From Coprinus comatus (lineage: Eukaryota > Basidiomycota > Agaricomycetes > Agaricales > Agaricaceae), in the NCBI GenBank assembly GCA_034638255.1, contig JAWPGT010000048.1:62001-126000 (forward strand): DNA of 64,000 bases, written 5' to 3'. Numbering within the stretch: the first letter of the stretch is position 1; each line of letters starts with the position of its first letter. This document shows positions 36,555 to 47,500 of this stretch, piece by piece. Below the pieces are notes generated by a model. It searched no databases and was not told where the DNA came from. It saw nothing but the letters and a program-made list of their open reading frames with translations. The position numbers were made by a program, and so were the translations under genes.

Positions 36555-38208
36555 TTTCTTGCCTATTGTTACACCACTCATAGCCGATAATTGGGAAAAA
36601 CTATTATTTTCTTGCAACCTTCTTGATCTGTTTATTGATGTACCATCTAGTCTACGCCATGGATTTGACATGGGTGTTTATTCTTCTATTTCCAAAACCT
36701 ATATACCTCCCAATCATTTATCTTCTCTCCAACATTGTGATGTCATCGAAAATCATATTAAACAAGAACATATCAAAGGCCGATATTCTGGTCCCTTCTC
36801 AAAATCTCGACTCGAATTCTTAATTGGCCCTTTTAAAACATCTCCACTAGGCACTGTACCAAAGTCCGATAATATTACAAAATTTCGTGTCATCCAAGAC
36901 CTATCCTTCCCACGTAACAATCCATTACAATCTTCAGTTAACTCTGAAATTAATCCTGATCAATTTCTTTGTGATTGGGGAACGTTTAGTCGGATATATA
37001 GAATTGTCCAACAAGCACCTCCAGGTTCTCAAGCTGCAACATTGGATGTGGACTCAGCCTTTTGGTGTTGTCCTATTCGTCCCAATCAACAAAATCATTT
37101 CATTGTTTCATGGAAAAATTTCTATTACATCGACCACAATGCCCCATTTGGTGCTTCAAGTTCTGGTGGAGTCTTTGGCCGTTTAGCTGATACTATGACT
37201 TCAATTATTCGACATTTCACTTCATCTCCCTGCGAAAATTGGGTTGATGACTTTGTACTCTTTCGTTTTCCCCATCCATCACTATCTATTTGTCTTCGCT
37301 ATGCCTATGATTTATCCTTCATTTATAACATTGCCAAACCTCTTGGTTGGCCTTGGAAACTCTCAAAAACACGCCCTTTTGCAACCACCTTTATATATTT
37401 AGGTTTTGTTTGGGATCTTGATAACAAAACTGTTGGAATCCCTTTTGAAAAAAGACAAAAATATATTATTCGTGTTTTTTCCTGGCTTCATCCAAATTCC
37501 TCATTTACTCTGCATGACGCAGAATCTCTCCTTGGTACTCTTGTTCATTGCTCATTGGCACTACCAGAAGGACGATCACATTTACCATCACTTTCAAAAT
37601 TTATAAAATCATTTGCTGGAAAATCTCGCTTCAGTAAACACCATCCAAACAAAATTCTATTAGAAGATCTTATGTGGTGGCATTCACAACTTAGTTGTGA
37701 TCCATGTATTTCATCCATCATACCACCTCCACCACCATCAGATATTGGTTTTTGGGTTGATGCATCTACCTCATGGGGGATTGGAGTAGTATTTGATAAA
37801 GAGTGGGATTCCTGGAAACTAAAATCAGAATGGGATCATGATAGGTTTCATAATATTGGTTGGGCTGAAATCTTGGCAATTGAGTGTGGCCTCCAATTAG
37901 CTATCCATCGTGGATACCATCATACACACTTTATTCTAAAATCTGATAACATGGGCATTATTGATGCAATCAATGGAGGAAAATCAAACAATCCAGCTCA
38001 GAATTTTATTCTTCAACGTATTACAACATTACTTCGAGTACATTCCTTATGGTTTTCATCTGAATATGTTCCTTCAAAATCAAATTTAGCAGATCGTCCT
38101 TCATGTGGGTTACCTATCCTAGATTTACAACATTCACTAGATACTTTTCAACTTGATTCATTTTTAGCAACCTATTTAGAATCTCAACCCACAACTATTA
38201 TTATGTAA
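36283..38208 (+). CDS. Reverse transcriptase-RNase H of Ngaro element
   Basis: 641 codons open from 36283, in the +1 frame relative to Gag, so expression probably needs a frameshift or internal start. RT motifs in order: FRVIQDLSFP, LDVDSAFWCCPI (catalytic Asp), APFGASSSGGVFGRLAD, NWVDDFVLF (VDD catalytic box), IYLGFVWD. RNase H motifs: FWVDAST (Asp), WAEILAIE (Glu), LKSDNMGIIDAI (Asp), NLADRPS (Asp). There is no integrase and no C-terminal methyltransferase. No internal stop was seen. It copies the element RNA into DNA in the cytoplasm or nucleus. Confidence 0.9.
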   Translation: MENLHIGVSSAEIGDISHVHVKQHHWLMENHSYYFPTHKTISAEIQEGKHIVSPSMDHQVVDLENHALLANTHAPYVNHMNMVLNHVTKFDFLPIVTPLIADNWEKLLFSCNLLDLFIDVPSSLRHGFDMGVYSSISKTYIPPNHLSSLQHCDVIENHIKQEHIKGRYSGPFSKSRLEFLIGPFKTSPLGTVPKSDNITKFRVIQDLSFPRNNPLQSSVNSEINPDQFLCDWGTFSRIYRIVQQAPPGSQAATLDVDSAFWCCPIRPNQQNHFIVSWKNFYYIDHNAPFGASSSGGVFGRLADTMTSIIRHFTSSPCENWVDDFVLFRFPHPSLSICLRYAYDLSFIYNIAKPLGWPWKLSKTRPFATTFIYLGFVWDLDNKTVGIPFEKRQKYIIRVFSWLHPNSSFTLHDAESLLGTLVHCSLALPEGRSHLPSLSKFIKSFAGKSRFSKHHPNKILLEDLMWWHSQLSCDPCISSIIPPPPPSDIGFWVDASTSWGIGVVFDKEWDSWKLKSEWDHDRFHNIGWAEILAIECGLQLAIHRGYHHTHFILKSDNMGIIDAINGGKSNNPAQNFILQRITTLLRVHSLWFSSEYVPSKSNLADRPSCGLPILDLQHSLDTFQLDSFLATYLESQPTTIIM

Positions 38209-38287
38209 TATTCTATACCACATGACGTACATGTATTGATTTCACCAATTTCCCTCATTCTTCACACTTCCATCACGTTCACACACA

Positions 38288-39370
38288 ATGCCTCCCTACC
38301 GTAATCAACTACAAAAATCATATCATGACCCTCCCAACCTTCTTTCACCTCCATACAGCCACCTTATGATACCATATTCAGATTCTTCACAAGCAGATTT
38401 GGATATTCAGTTATCACCATTATCATTCCGAAAAATGTCAACAGCAATGCACGCAAGTCTAGCACCCTCAACCATTGGTATATATAAACAAAATATAAAG
38501 CTCTTTATAGAGTTTTGTATTCGAGAAAACATTCCTAGAAAATCATGGACACCTACTCCTGAAATTTTACTATGTGCATTCGCAGCGGACAATGTAGGGT
38601 TGACATCAGGTTCTACGGCAAGCTCTAGGATATCAGCACTCAAAGCGTGGCATATATATAATAATTGGCCATGGATGGGTAGTACGAGACTCCAAAAGAT
38701 TATTGTTGGGGTAAAGAATTGTTCACCTCCTTTTTCCCATAAACCCAAAAAACAACATGTCACACTGAATGCACTCGAAACATTGGCATCATCATTGAAT
38801 ACCCTTGATCCTTTCGACATCGCTGTTTTGGCTTGTGCATGCATTGCTTTCTGGGGTCAATGCAGACTCGGAGAATTGCTTCCATCATCATCCTCTGATT
38901 TCTCAACCAACCTTCGACCAATCCGATCTTCAATCAGACGTTCCGATCATGATAAAACAGCATGGCTACTTCATCTCCCATCAACAAAAACACATCGCCA
39001 GGGTCAAGACATTGCATTGATGCATCAACACAGCCCAACGGATCCAATCAATGTTCTCAGACTACATTTTAAAGTCAATTCATTATCGTCAACACTACCC
39101 CTATTCTCATTTCACTCTGCATTGGGTACAAAGTCTCTCACCAAAAAGCTTTTTCTTGCAAGATGCAACCAAATTTGGTCACGCACAAACCACCCTCGTT
39201 GCACTGGACATTCATTCCGAATTGGAGGTACTACTCGATTACTCCTCTCTGGAGTGTCTACAGATGTGGTCAAGGTTATGGGAAGATGGTCCTCTGACTC
39301 ATTCCTCAAATACTGGAGGTCCATCGAAGTTATTGCCCCTTTGCATGCTAGCAATATCAATACATCATAA
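38288..39370 (+). CDS. Tyrosine recombinase of Ngaro element
   Basis: 360 residues. The N-terminal core-binding region is around TIGIYKQNIKLFIEFCIREN. The catalytic domain keeps Arg I (FWGQCRLGELLP), the HxxR pair (TGHSFRIGGTTR), a Trp in the His/Trp position (MGRWSS) and the nucleophile Tyr (FLKYWRS). Spacing matches fungal YR retroelements and Cryptons. It integrates a circular DNA form without making target duplications. It lies 79 nt after the RT stop and is probably intact. Confidence 0.9.
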   Translation: MPPYRNQLQKSYHDPPNLLSPPYSHLMIPYSDSSQADLDIQLSPLSFRKMSTAMHASLAPSTIGIYKQNIKLFIEFCIRENIPRKSWTPTPEILLCAFAADNVGLTSGSTASSRISALKAWHIYNNWPWMGSTRLQKIIVGVKNCSPPFSHKPKKQHVTLNALETLASSLNTLDPFDIAVLACACIAFWGQCRLGELLPSSSSDFSTNLRPIRSSIRRSDHDKTAWLLHLPSTKTHRQGQDIALMHQHSPTDPINVLRLHFKVNSLSSTLPLFSFHSALGTKSLTKKLFLARCNQIWSRTNHPRCTGHSFRIGGTTRLLLSGVSTDVVKVMGRWSSDSFLKYWRSIEVIAPLHASNINTS

Positions 39371-39396
39371 AGTGGGGAAGTTTTTTGATACTATAT

Positions 39397-39474
39397 AAAA
39401 CCGCATTTTGGGGGTGAGCCGACAAACTCATGGTCACTTAAGTCGGCTGGGCGGTTTTTTGGGGGTGACCCGAC
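39397..39474. repeat. Nested inverted and direct repeat at the 3' end of the Ngaro element
   Basis: AAAACCGC (39397-39404) pairs with GCGGTTTT (39451-39458), and AGCCGAC (39417-39423) with GTCGGCT (39442-39448), a two-step stem. In addition TTTTGGGGGTGAGCCGAC (39406-39423) recurs as TTTTGGGGGTGACCCGAC (39457-39474). This sits 27 nt after the recombinase stop, where YR elements carry their terminal or complementary repeats. Confidence 0.7.
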
Positions 39475-39624
39475 TTAGCTCCCTTTTCGTCTCACCGCCT
39501 GGACTCAGTTCCATTCCCCCAAAAATGTCATGTGTTGATTCTCTTTGTATTTCTTTATGCATAAATATTTTTGACAAATAAATAATTCTAGTTCTAACTT
39601 CTATGTAACCGAGTCGTGTCAAGA

Positions 39625-40190
39625 GGATCAATTTGATTATTTTCGTGTGAATAACAGACTAGCAGCTGAACTCAGCTCCAGAGGTTAGAAGTATTAACAG
39701 ATTGAGCTTAAAACATAGAGAGACTATGAAATTATCATCTATGTATGTGTTTTCCGATTGTCAAGTTTATCCTGCGACTTGAAAACATTGAAAAGAGTCA
39801 TTGAGGAGGTGACCAGTGAGTCGGCCTGGAGTCGGCAGTGATGACGGCAACCCTCCATCAGCCTTGTTGATTTCAAACTTTGATCAAGTGATGAGAAAGT
39901 CAGTTCATCATCGTAATTGTCATGTCGACCAGTCAGTCGACTTTTGACCAAGGCAATGACTTGCTCATCGCTGACAATTTATTAGTCTTAATATCATCCT
40001 ATTAATGTATTATTCGGAGGTTATAGTATCCCCGTACACTTCAAATAAGCTTTAAAGTTCAGTGCAATTGACAGCGCCCTAGCGGTTAAGTTTTAAAAAA
40101 CCAGTATATATGCTCAGGGCCCCCATCTCCTCCACAAGTATTTCTCAAGAACCAACCTATCTCGCCCACATCTTGACTTGCAAATACCTT
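39625..40190. other. Right flank of the Ngaro insertion and promoter side of membrane-gene copy 3
   Basis: Homologous, inverted, to 62,927-63,520 next to membrane-gene copy 4, which defines the retrotransposon boundary. No gene seen. Confidence 0.6.
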
Positions 40191-41957
40191 ATGTCGTCGA
40201 ATGTTCCACCCCAAGCTGTCACCAAGCTTGTCAGTATGTTCGATAGGATACAATTGTAAGTCTACTTATCGCTGTACTTTATACATGACATGTCTGAGTG
40301 TATATATATATGCATTACAGGTCACGGTATTGTCTCTTTGGTGAGTTTTGTCCTATCCAAAGGGATATGTCATCTCATGGTTGACTCACTCCTGTGTATA
40401 GGTCTTTGTAAGGATACCTCAACCTTGAAAACACGTTTTGCAAACACTTAGAACTTGCCCAGATCCCATCGCGATTGCCGAATTTATTCAACTGTAAGTG
40501 ACCTCTTTCCAATTCCTTATCAACTCCACTGCCAGGCAATAGTGATGTTAACGTTTACTACAGATTTCCTGATGAACTGAAACTTGTATGCCTCGGTAAT
40601 TTCTAATGTTAGCGAACTTGTAACATGAACACCAAATTCAGGTCTATCAAGCACGACCATGGTCACTTCCTACAGTGATATACTTGCTGTGTCGTTTTGG
40701 TTCGATGGTCACTTGGCCGGCATATACGTGGACAGTTGCAACGGATTTTACACAACAAGAATGTCAAGGAGATAGGATATACAATGGACGGCATCTGATG
40801 CTTATGTCTCTGGTAAGAATTCCTTGTATCGCTGCGAAATTGAACTAACGAGTTCTATCATCATTGATCGTAGAATGTCTTTCCTCAATGTAAAGTACCA
40901 CACTCTCCCTAAGCGAGAGAAAGCCTTACAAGTGAGCTAGGTCTACTCATGATGCGAGCATGGGGGTACGCAGGACGTAAACCAAGAATTCTCTATGCTC
41001 TAGCTATCTGTTTGTTAGGATACATTGGTATTCAGTGTTGGGTTTACTTTGGTCACAACTCGGAATATTTTTCGGAACCGTTCCACTGGGTTGAAAAGTT
41101 TGCTTGCATTCGGGGCTACAAGTTTGTACTACGATATCGCGTGAGTTTTTGAAGTTTCAAATCGTGGGTCCTGTTTTGACGATGTTGCTAATCAACGACC
41201 TTTATGATAAGTATATCTCTGTGAGTACCCCCAATCTATGTGCATTCCCCAGCATTCAACCTACGCTCACAGGCTTGCTCCGTCGCTTTGGATATTTTCA
41301 CGACCGGACTTGTAGTTACGGTATGTAGATATCTGTTAGGTACTGTTCCGAATGTTTGAGTTGCTGAACAAGGCACATTGGTGTAACCGTATAGCATACA
41401 ATTCGTATAACAGGTCTTGATTCTACACTTCCGAGGGTTATTCTCAGACAAGGTATGTCTACTGGGCTCTGTACGTCTATAAGCAGGTACTGATTACAAT
41501 ATCCTACAGGTCTATCCTTATTCTTTGTCATGTTAATATTGCATGTCGTGACGTTCATAGTATATGTCGGGTAAGTTACTCGGATAATGATAACTACCTA
41601 ACAAAACTCAGTATATTTTGTCACTAGGAAGTTCCAAATGTGGTTGGTGCCTTTCCATTACGCATCTATAATGCTTCCTAATATTCTGGTGAGTCAAAGT
41701 AGGACATGTGGTTTGATAAAAATGGGAAATTGATATTCTTATGTCCACTGACAGGCATGTCGGATGTAAGTATCACCACCTATGAATGACATGCTAGTTG
41801 CTCATCATCATGCACTATATTATACTTTAGCATCCTCGAACTCCGTCAAATTAACGAACCCGATAGAAGAGATGACGTCATGCTCGCCAACTTCGAAAAC
41901 CAAGTCAGAAATTATTTATCGGAACAGACCGAAAATACAGAGAACCCAAATCCATAG
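40191..41957 (+). CDS. Multi-copy membrane-protein gene, copy 3, inverted; exon model unresolved
   Basis: ATG 40191 gives MSSNVPPQAVTKLVSMF. The membrane exon starts at 40949 (MMRAWGYAGRKPRILYALAI, LLGYIGIQCWVYFGHNSEYF). The frame of the SVALDV..TTGL exon is near 41,260-41,320, with one change in this copy (CTCCGTCGC for CTCTGTCGC, silent in the coding frame). The tail DDVMLANFENQVRNYLSEQ ends at stop 41955-41957. This is the only plus-strand copy. Its 3' flank matches 28.6-28.8 kb and then breaks into a zinc-finger gene at about 42,296. Confidence 0.45.
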
Positions 41958-42295
41958 TGTATTAAATCAATATTGGTGTCGGGAGAGTGTGAAATATATG
42001 GACAAAGACTACAATACCACCCTGGAGTCTGCATATAATTAAATTTACGATGTTAAAAACCCACATACACAGCAAATCAATTTTTCGGATGTCAACTTTC
42101 AATTCCTTACATATGACGCCAAAATCAATACTCTTGTGTTTGTTTGATAGCTTCTTTATTAGGGCTAACACCTTTGGAAATAAGTATTTATCTATAGCAG
42201 TGGTTAGTTAATCAAGGAGACTGTAATCTTTGTTTCGGTGACATGTATGTATAAAATGATCTGGGTTTCGCGTATATTTATGCTAATGAGTGACA

Positions 42296-43049
42296 AACGA
42301 TTCGAACATTCAACATGGGACTATCCTCAAATACCACCCATTCACCAATCCTGCCTTGGGTACTACAACATTTCCAGCAACCGTGTGATCCCAACACGAA
42401 CGTTAGTAAATTATACCTTCATTTTATTCAATTACTCATCTGGTAACATACCATCGCTTGTAGATCCAGCCAACCATCCGTGGAAGTTCACGTTCCACAA
42501 CCAATAATCAATGTGGTGACTGAGACTGAACTCCTCACAATACCGATCGAACCTCCAAAGCAAGCCGTCAACAGACGCAAACGGAGGGGAACATCAACAT
42601 CGCCCGAGATTGGCACCAACACGAGAAAATCGGGACGCAAGATGACTCTCGTCGTGGCCACAGGAAATTCAACTATTATTTGTAGATGGGATGGTAACTG
42701 TGGTGCTAGCATCAAAGCGATAATTCCTGCTCTCAAGGAGCATATGCATAGAGATCAGCAGATTGAGAGGTATGGTCAGCGTGTTATATGTCGTTGGTGT
42801 GTTACACCAGTTGAGGATGGTAGTGGCGATACTGGAATTGATAATGGTACCTGCCCGGGTTCGAGTCAAGAAGCTAGAAGCAGTACCGGTCCTGGTACTC
42901 TCGCGAATGAGGAGGCTGCGGCTTCTTTAGTAGCGGGGAATGTACAGTGCTGGTGTGACATAGACCGAAACTCGTTGGTCAAAAATATAGGTTCTCACTT
43001 ACAGAAAGAAGGCCAACCCTCCGAGGTCGTTGTAGACATATGTTCTTAG
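42296..43049 (+). pseudogene. 5'-truncated zinc-finger gene, copy A
   Basis: Joined to the membrane-gene flank at about 42,296. Two exons (to 42401, and 42464-43049; 62-nt GTTAGT intron) share one frame: WDYPQIPPIHQSCLGYYNI, then after splicing VEVHVPQPIINVVTETELL, a basic stretch NRRKRRG, and zinc-finger-like motifs ICRWDGNCGASI...ALKEHM and ICRWC, then CWCDIDRNSLVKNIGSHL. Compared with copy B (57.9-59.3 kb) it lacks the N-terminal part and the last Cys/His cluster, stopping at 43049. The frame is otherwise open, so a shortened DNA-binding-type protein is conceivable. Confidence 0.5.
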
Positions 43050-43119
43050 CCCTATGATAACAATAGTTTGATCACTTAAGAAGTAAGAAAAAACCAAGAA
43101 CACGTACAACTCATTTCCC

Positions 43120-43485
43120 ATCAGGTGCATGCTCGAGTTAACGTTCCCCAATGCTGAGCCAGAGTCTAGAAGGTAACTCAACGGGAGGGAAGTTGTAGTT
43201 GAAATCCATTTGATCTGATGATAGAACTTGATTAGTTCCTTTTCCCTTCCCTCTTCCCTTGCGATCATTCGAATTGTGGACTTCTTGGAATTCCTTGATT
43301 TTCGTCCGAGTAGTAGTAATGGATGGAATAGGTATGCTAGTTTTCCCGCAACAAGACAGTGCAACTTCATGATTCGATTCATAAACAAAAATCATCTTGA
43401 AATCTGAACAAATATACCACAGTAATAAGCTTCCGTCCCGAAGATAACCCAGCCACACCACAATACGATATATCATAGACAACAT
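43120..43485 (-). pseudogene. Fragment of the TPR/CCCH zinc-finger gene, copy 3
   Basis: On the minus strand the order YESNHEVALSCC, a Lys-rich run, then MDFNYNFPP matches HEPEHEPTLYTL, the Lys-rich run and MDLVYNFPP of the intact gene at 49.7-51.7 kb. It ends before the zinc fingers; remaining frames are broken. Confidence 0.65.
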
Positions 43486-43489
43486 TGGT

Positions 43490-44640
43490 GACCCACATGC
43501 TGCAAATCTGATGCATGATGATGAGATACTATGTGTTTTCTTCTGGTATTATCATCCGAGTTTAGTTCAGTAATCACAACTGCAGTAGGCACCAGTCAAG
43601 AATGAAAGCGAGCGGACTTGTAGAAAGTATCCTGTCCGGTGTAAAGGAGCGTAGGTAATGAACGGTAATGATTGAGCTTCAAGTTGCGTATGAGCATCAG
43701 AGTTGCCTATAAGTTGAGACTCAGAGAGCATTCCTCACCTCATTTGAAACCAGGACTCTGAGCGGAGATACGAAAGCAAGAGAAAAACACGAAAGTACAT
43801 AGCGAGCTGCTTTTAATCATCAATTAACATGAAAATCAAAGGAAATCAAAATGTATAACGCACGTACACCAGAAACAACATGAAAGCAATACAAGAGTAA
43901 TCATTTTCTTCAATCTATTTTTCTCCATTTTTTCGTCTTTTTGTTCCCTCCCCGATGCATAATTTTTTTCATTATTCCGGCATAAACGAGTGTAGGGTAA
44001 TGAACGATGTCGAGCGTAAAGCTTTGTGCCGGCATCAGAAAATACATATAATGTTGCAAGAGAACGCCACTCACTTTAAGTAGAACAAAGATCCCCGAAA
44101 GCATGAAGAAATCAATCTACATCTACAAGCATCATCAGTAACAAAACAAAACAATGAGACTGAGGTCCACTCACATGAAAGCAGCGCGATAGAAATATGA
44201 GAATAACCATCGTCTGTATATTCTCGACCTTTTCTATTTTTTTTTCTTTCTCCATCCCAATTTTTTCTTCTATTTTCTATTTCAACCCCATCATCAACGA
44301 TAATATAAAACCCTTTAAAGCTCTTCTTCAGTAACCGAGAAACCAAACCAGACAAACAAAGCGACGTACCCTTAACACAGCCACCACTCGTCCACTAACC
44401 GAACATGGAATCCACAGAACCACAAAGACGAGAAGGAACCAATACTACACAACCAAGTCCAGTGACCCTTGTTTATGACGAACCAAAACTGCCTGATAGT
44501 GGATCAATTGTGTGGTCTTCTCGTTGAACGAATTTCACACATTCCCCAGATTCTGGGACCTCCATCTCAATTGTAGTACTACTATAAGTGTTCATTATTT
44601 CACAATAATGAAATTACTCACTCCCAAGGTCCAGGTAGAC
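43490..44640. other. Unassigned sequence
   Basis: Two minus-strand open frames (44071-44355 and 43910-44104) are Lys/Phe-rich with no recognised domain; they might belong to one short gene, but no splice path was established. Confidence 0.35.
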
Positions 44641-44993
44641 TATACCAATCAACCATAATGCTACCGCTTGCTGAGTCGACGCAAGCAAACCATCCGAGGG
44701 AACTCAACAACACACCACCCCCTGCTTCATTCATCACCTCCCTAATGGTAACCCCCTCGCTCTCTATCTCGTCAGCCTTCTTAGCCTCTTCTCCTTCTGG
44801 AAGAGACGCGTCATCTTCCGAGAAATACCCAGCGAGTCAGCGACGCAGATGTCCTCAACAGGATCTTCAGCATCAGATTCCTCAATAACAAAACCATAAT
44901 GTCGAAATCGCCATAGACGGCGACAAGACCCGAAAAAAGGAAATCGAGCTGCACAGCAACCTTGAACTTCTTGTTCTTCATCTTCTTGCCCAT
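44641..44993 (-). pseudogene. MGKKMK-type small gene, copy 2
   Basis: ATG 44993 opens MGKKMKNKKFKVAVQLDFLF. Further down, in other frames, come FVIEESDAEDPVEDI and EDDASLPEGEEAKKADEIES, then LLSSLGWFACVDSASG up to a GTGAGT donor-like site near 44,625. The parts line up with the copy at 24.8 kb. A spliced gene is possible, but the joins were not resolved. Confidence 0.35.
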
Positions 44994-44999
44994 CGTTTC

Positions 45000-47500
45000 G
45001 AAATATTCGCAGTAAAATTAAAGTAGTGTTTTGCTGACAGTAGATGTAACGTTCTGGTAGCCGCAGATCCCAACTTGCGTCATTTATATAACCATTTCAA
45101 TGAGTCCTCCATGACCACATGATTCCTTGCCTTCAACGCGTTTTGCAGTGCCAGTTCAAGTTGATATAATTAGGCCATCCTATTTGCTGCTGCGGGATTC
45201 GTTCATAGTAAAGGATGGAGGTTTAATGTTGAAGCCTCTGGTTTAGGGATAGCAACGATGTCGCTCGTGAATCGAAGTGGTTGAGAACGTCGTTGCGTGC
45301 AGCCGCCAGCGTCGCGTCTCAGCTTTGAACCTACAGACAGATGAAGGATACCGGAAAGTACCTCTGTTGAAGAGGCCATAGCTTACTGGTCAGCGACTTG
45401 AATGCCAGTGGTACGTGCAAAGGCAAGTTCTTGCCAACCCTTGACTATCAATGCAACTTGAGTGAAGCATCTAGCGCACAGCGCGAGATGCGATTTCTTG
45501 TGAAGAATACTCACGTGATCCTCACGTTGACGATACACATTCCAACTCTCACATACCGATTACCACTTCGACTACCTTAGCAGTACATCGCTAGTGCAAC
45601 GATATACGTTGCCAATCCTTTTACTTACCCACCCACCATCCCTCGGAACAACATTAGATGCAACTCTGAACGACTGGGTGAGCTCTTGTCGTTCTTCCGT
45701 TGCATCGGCAGGCTCGTCCACATCATGTTCCATATCCAACATTCTCCCTCTTCTAAACTAAATGGACATGATGCGGTCTCCTCTCCCAAAACTTCAATAT
45801 GTTATTCCGTAAGATCATTATATACATTTATATACATATTCCATACATGATCATCTACCACCTACATGAGTTTCATGAACAAGAATACATCACATGGCCA
45901 TCATATCAAAAACCGATCTCTGTGATGCATGTCGACTTTGCAAACCAGTTATGGGTATACAGAATCTCATGGTTGACCCATTGCTCTCTACACTATGTAT
46001 GTACTTCAAAATTGTGTGCATGCAGTAAGGTAAGTTCTTCAAGTACCATGTTGCACATAGTCGGAAAACACAATTAGATCTCTATTTGCATACAAGTTAC
46101 AACAATTTTTAATAAGGCACGATTCTTTCCCTCTGACTGGCCCAGGCGCCAATGAGTGGGTCCTTGGTGGTAGGCTCAATGCTTCTCGTTTCATCATTTT
46201 AATACTGCGGATGAATGCTTATTATGAAAACTCTGTACCTTCACGTAAATTACTACAAATTAAAACCTCAAATTAAAACGAAGTACTATCATTGTCATGG
46301 AGTGGATAAAGTTTTTGTAAAATGTGAATTCCTCTATCAGTTTTGTGTATTAGAGGTTAAAAATTTACTTACAGGTAGGCGTATCCGTATACTAAACAAC
46401 ACCCTAAAAATCTTCAATTTTGTAACTAGCACAATGCTGCCACAGACCTGCCGGTGCGAAAAGTGCAAAAATCAAGGAGTTGATAAACCTGTGATGTGAG
46501 ACAGTCACACAAATTATGACTGGGAACAAAATGATGGCATTCAAGCTTGCCAGTTTTGACGGGTTGATCCATGCTGACAATCTCAGAAGGCATTGTCATC
46601 ACATCGAATGATTGAAATTAGGCATGGTTCTAAGGTAAATATTACTATTATTCTACTATCTATATACCTAATTACTGATAAGCATAATAGTAATATCCAG
46701 GGCCAGTGACTGGTGTACTACTGTTGTAGTTGTATCACTCGAGACGTTGAATTTGATCAGGCTGGTGATTCAAAGTGGAGTAGCTGGAGCTTGCATAAGG
46801 GTGAGGGGAATGGGTATAGCCAGTCATGTTGTATCGAGTTGTATCAGCAAGAGCGGGTATCCTTTATCTTTACAGCCCAGCTGTATTTTGTCGTCGCGTA
46901 CCAGCACTCAGTTTGAGAGGAAGAAATGGAAAAAAAGAATACATTGAAATGCATCATTGACGTGATATGAGGGTCGAGACTGAAAGAGCCAATAAACAGT
47001 CAGGGATTGTCGGAGTTTGAATTCATTGATGTCCTTCCTCAGCCCATGTCACACTCATGGAATTTGCCTAATGATTATCCGTAGACGCCTACCACTCAAT
47101 GAATAAAGGAAGATTTACATAGATGGAAGGTAGTACTATCAGAATATTATAATTTTATCTGTGAAATGTGGTGAGTATCTGTGATAAATCGAATATATTA
47201 ATGAAAATTATGATTTTGATGCAAATCTTGTCCAACAATCAAGGTATTGAAAAGCTCATACTGATCCAAATTTCACAAAAATTTGCAGATATACTGTCTA
47301 CCTTCTTCTCTATCACTTTCCAGAATTTCAAGGAAAACCACCTATGAACAAAAGAGATAGTATAGTTTTATCAACTCTATGACAAATTTGGGTACTTTAT
47401 CAACCCATTGTCACAAATAGTATCGCCGGTTCTCCCCCAGACTCAGATCGCGGAACTATACCACAAACAACCCAACCCAAATACTGGTACCCACAGGTAC
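45000..47500. other. Repetitive, mostly non-coding sequence
   Basis: 45.0-45.85 kb is a diverged copy of 25.4-26.0 kb. A frame at 46,215-46,499 ends MLPQTCRCEKCKNQGVDKP, which recalls the Cys-x-Cys N-terminal motif of Tnp2/KDZ-type fungal transposases, but the continuation is full of stops. From 46.7 to 47.4 kb nothing recognisable was seen. Confidence 0.35.

Larger units (their letters stand above)
34505..39624 (+). mobile_element. Ngaro-like tyrosine-recombinase retrotransposon
   Basis: About 5.1 kb with the order Gag, RT-RNase H, tyrosine recombinase and no methyltransferase domain, the layout of Ngaro elements known from basidiomycetes (DIRS elements usually carry a methyltransferase). 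Boundaries come from an empty site: at 63,500-63,545 (inverted) the flanks ACAACAAAG and ATCAATTT are adjacent, while here they are separated by the element. No target duplication is apparent, as expected for recombinase-mediated integration. All three genes look intact. Confidence 0.8.

Noticed and set aside
34505..39624. Classification as a DIRS element
   Set aside because: No methyltransferase domain follows the RNase H, which favours Ngaro-like; final placement needs a phylogeny.
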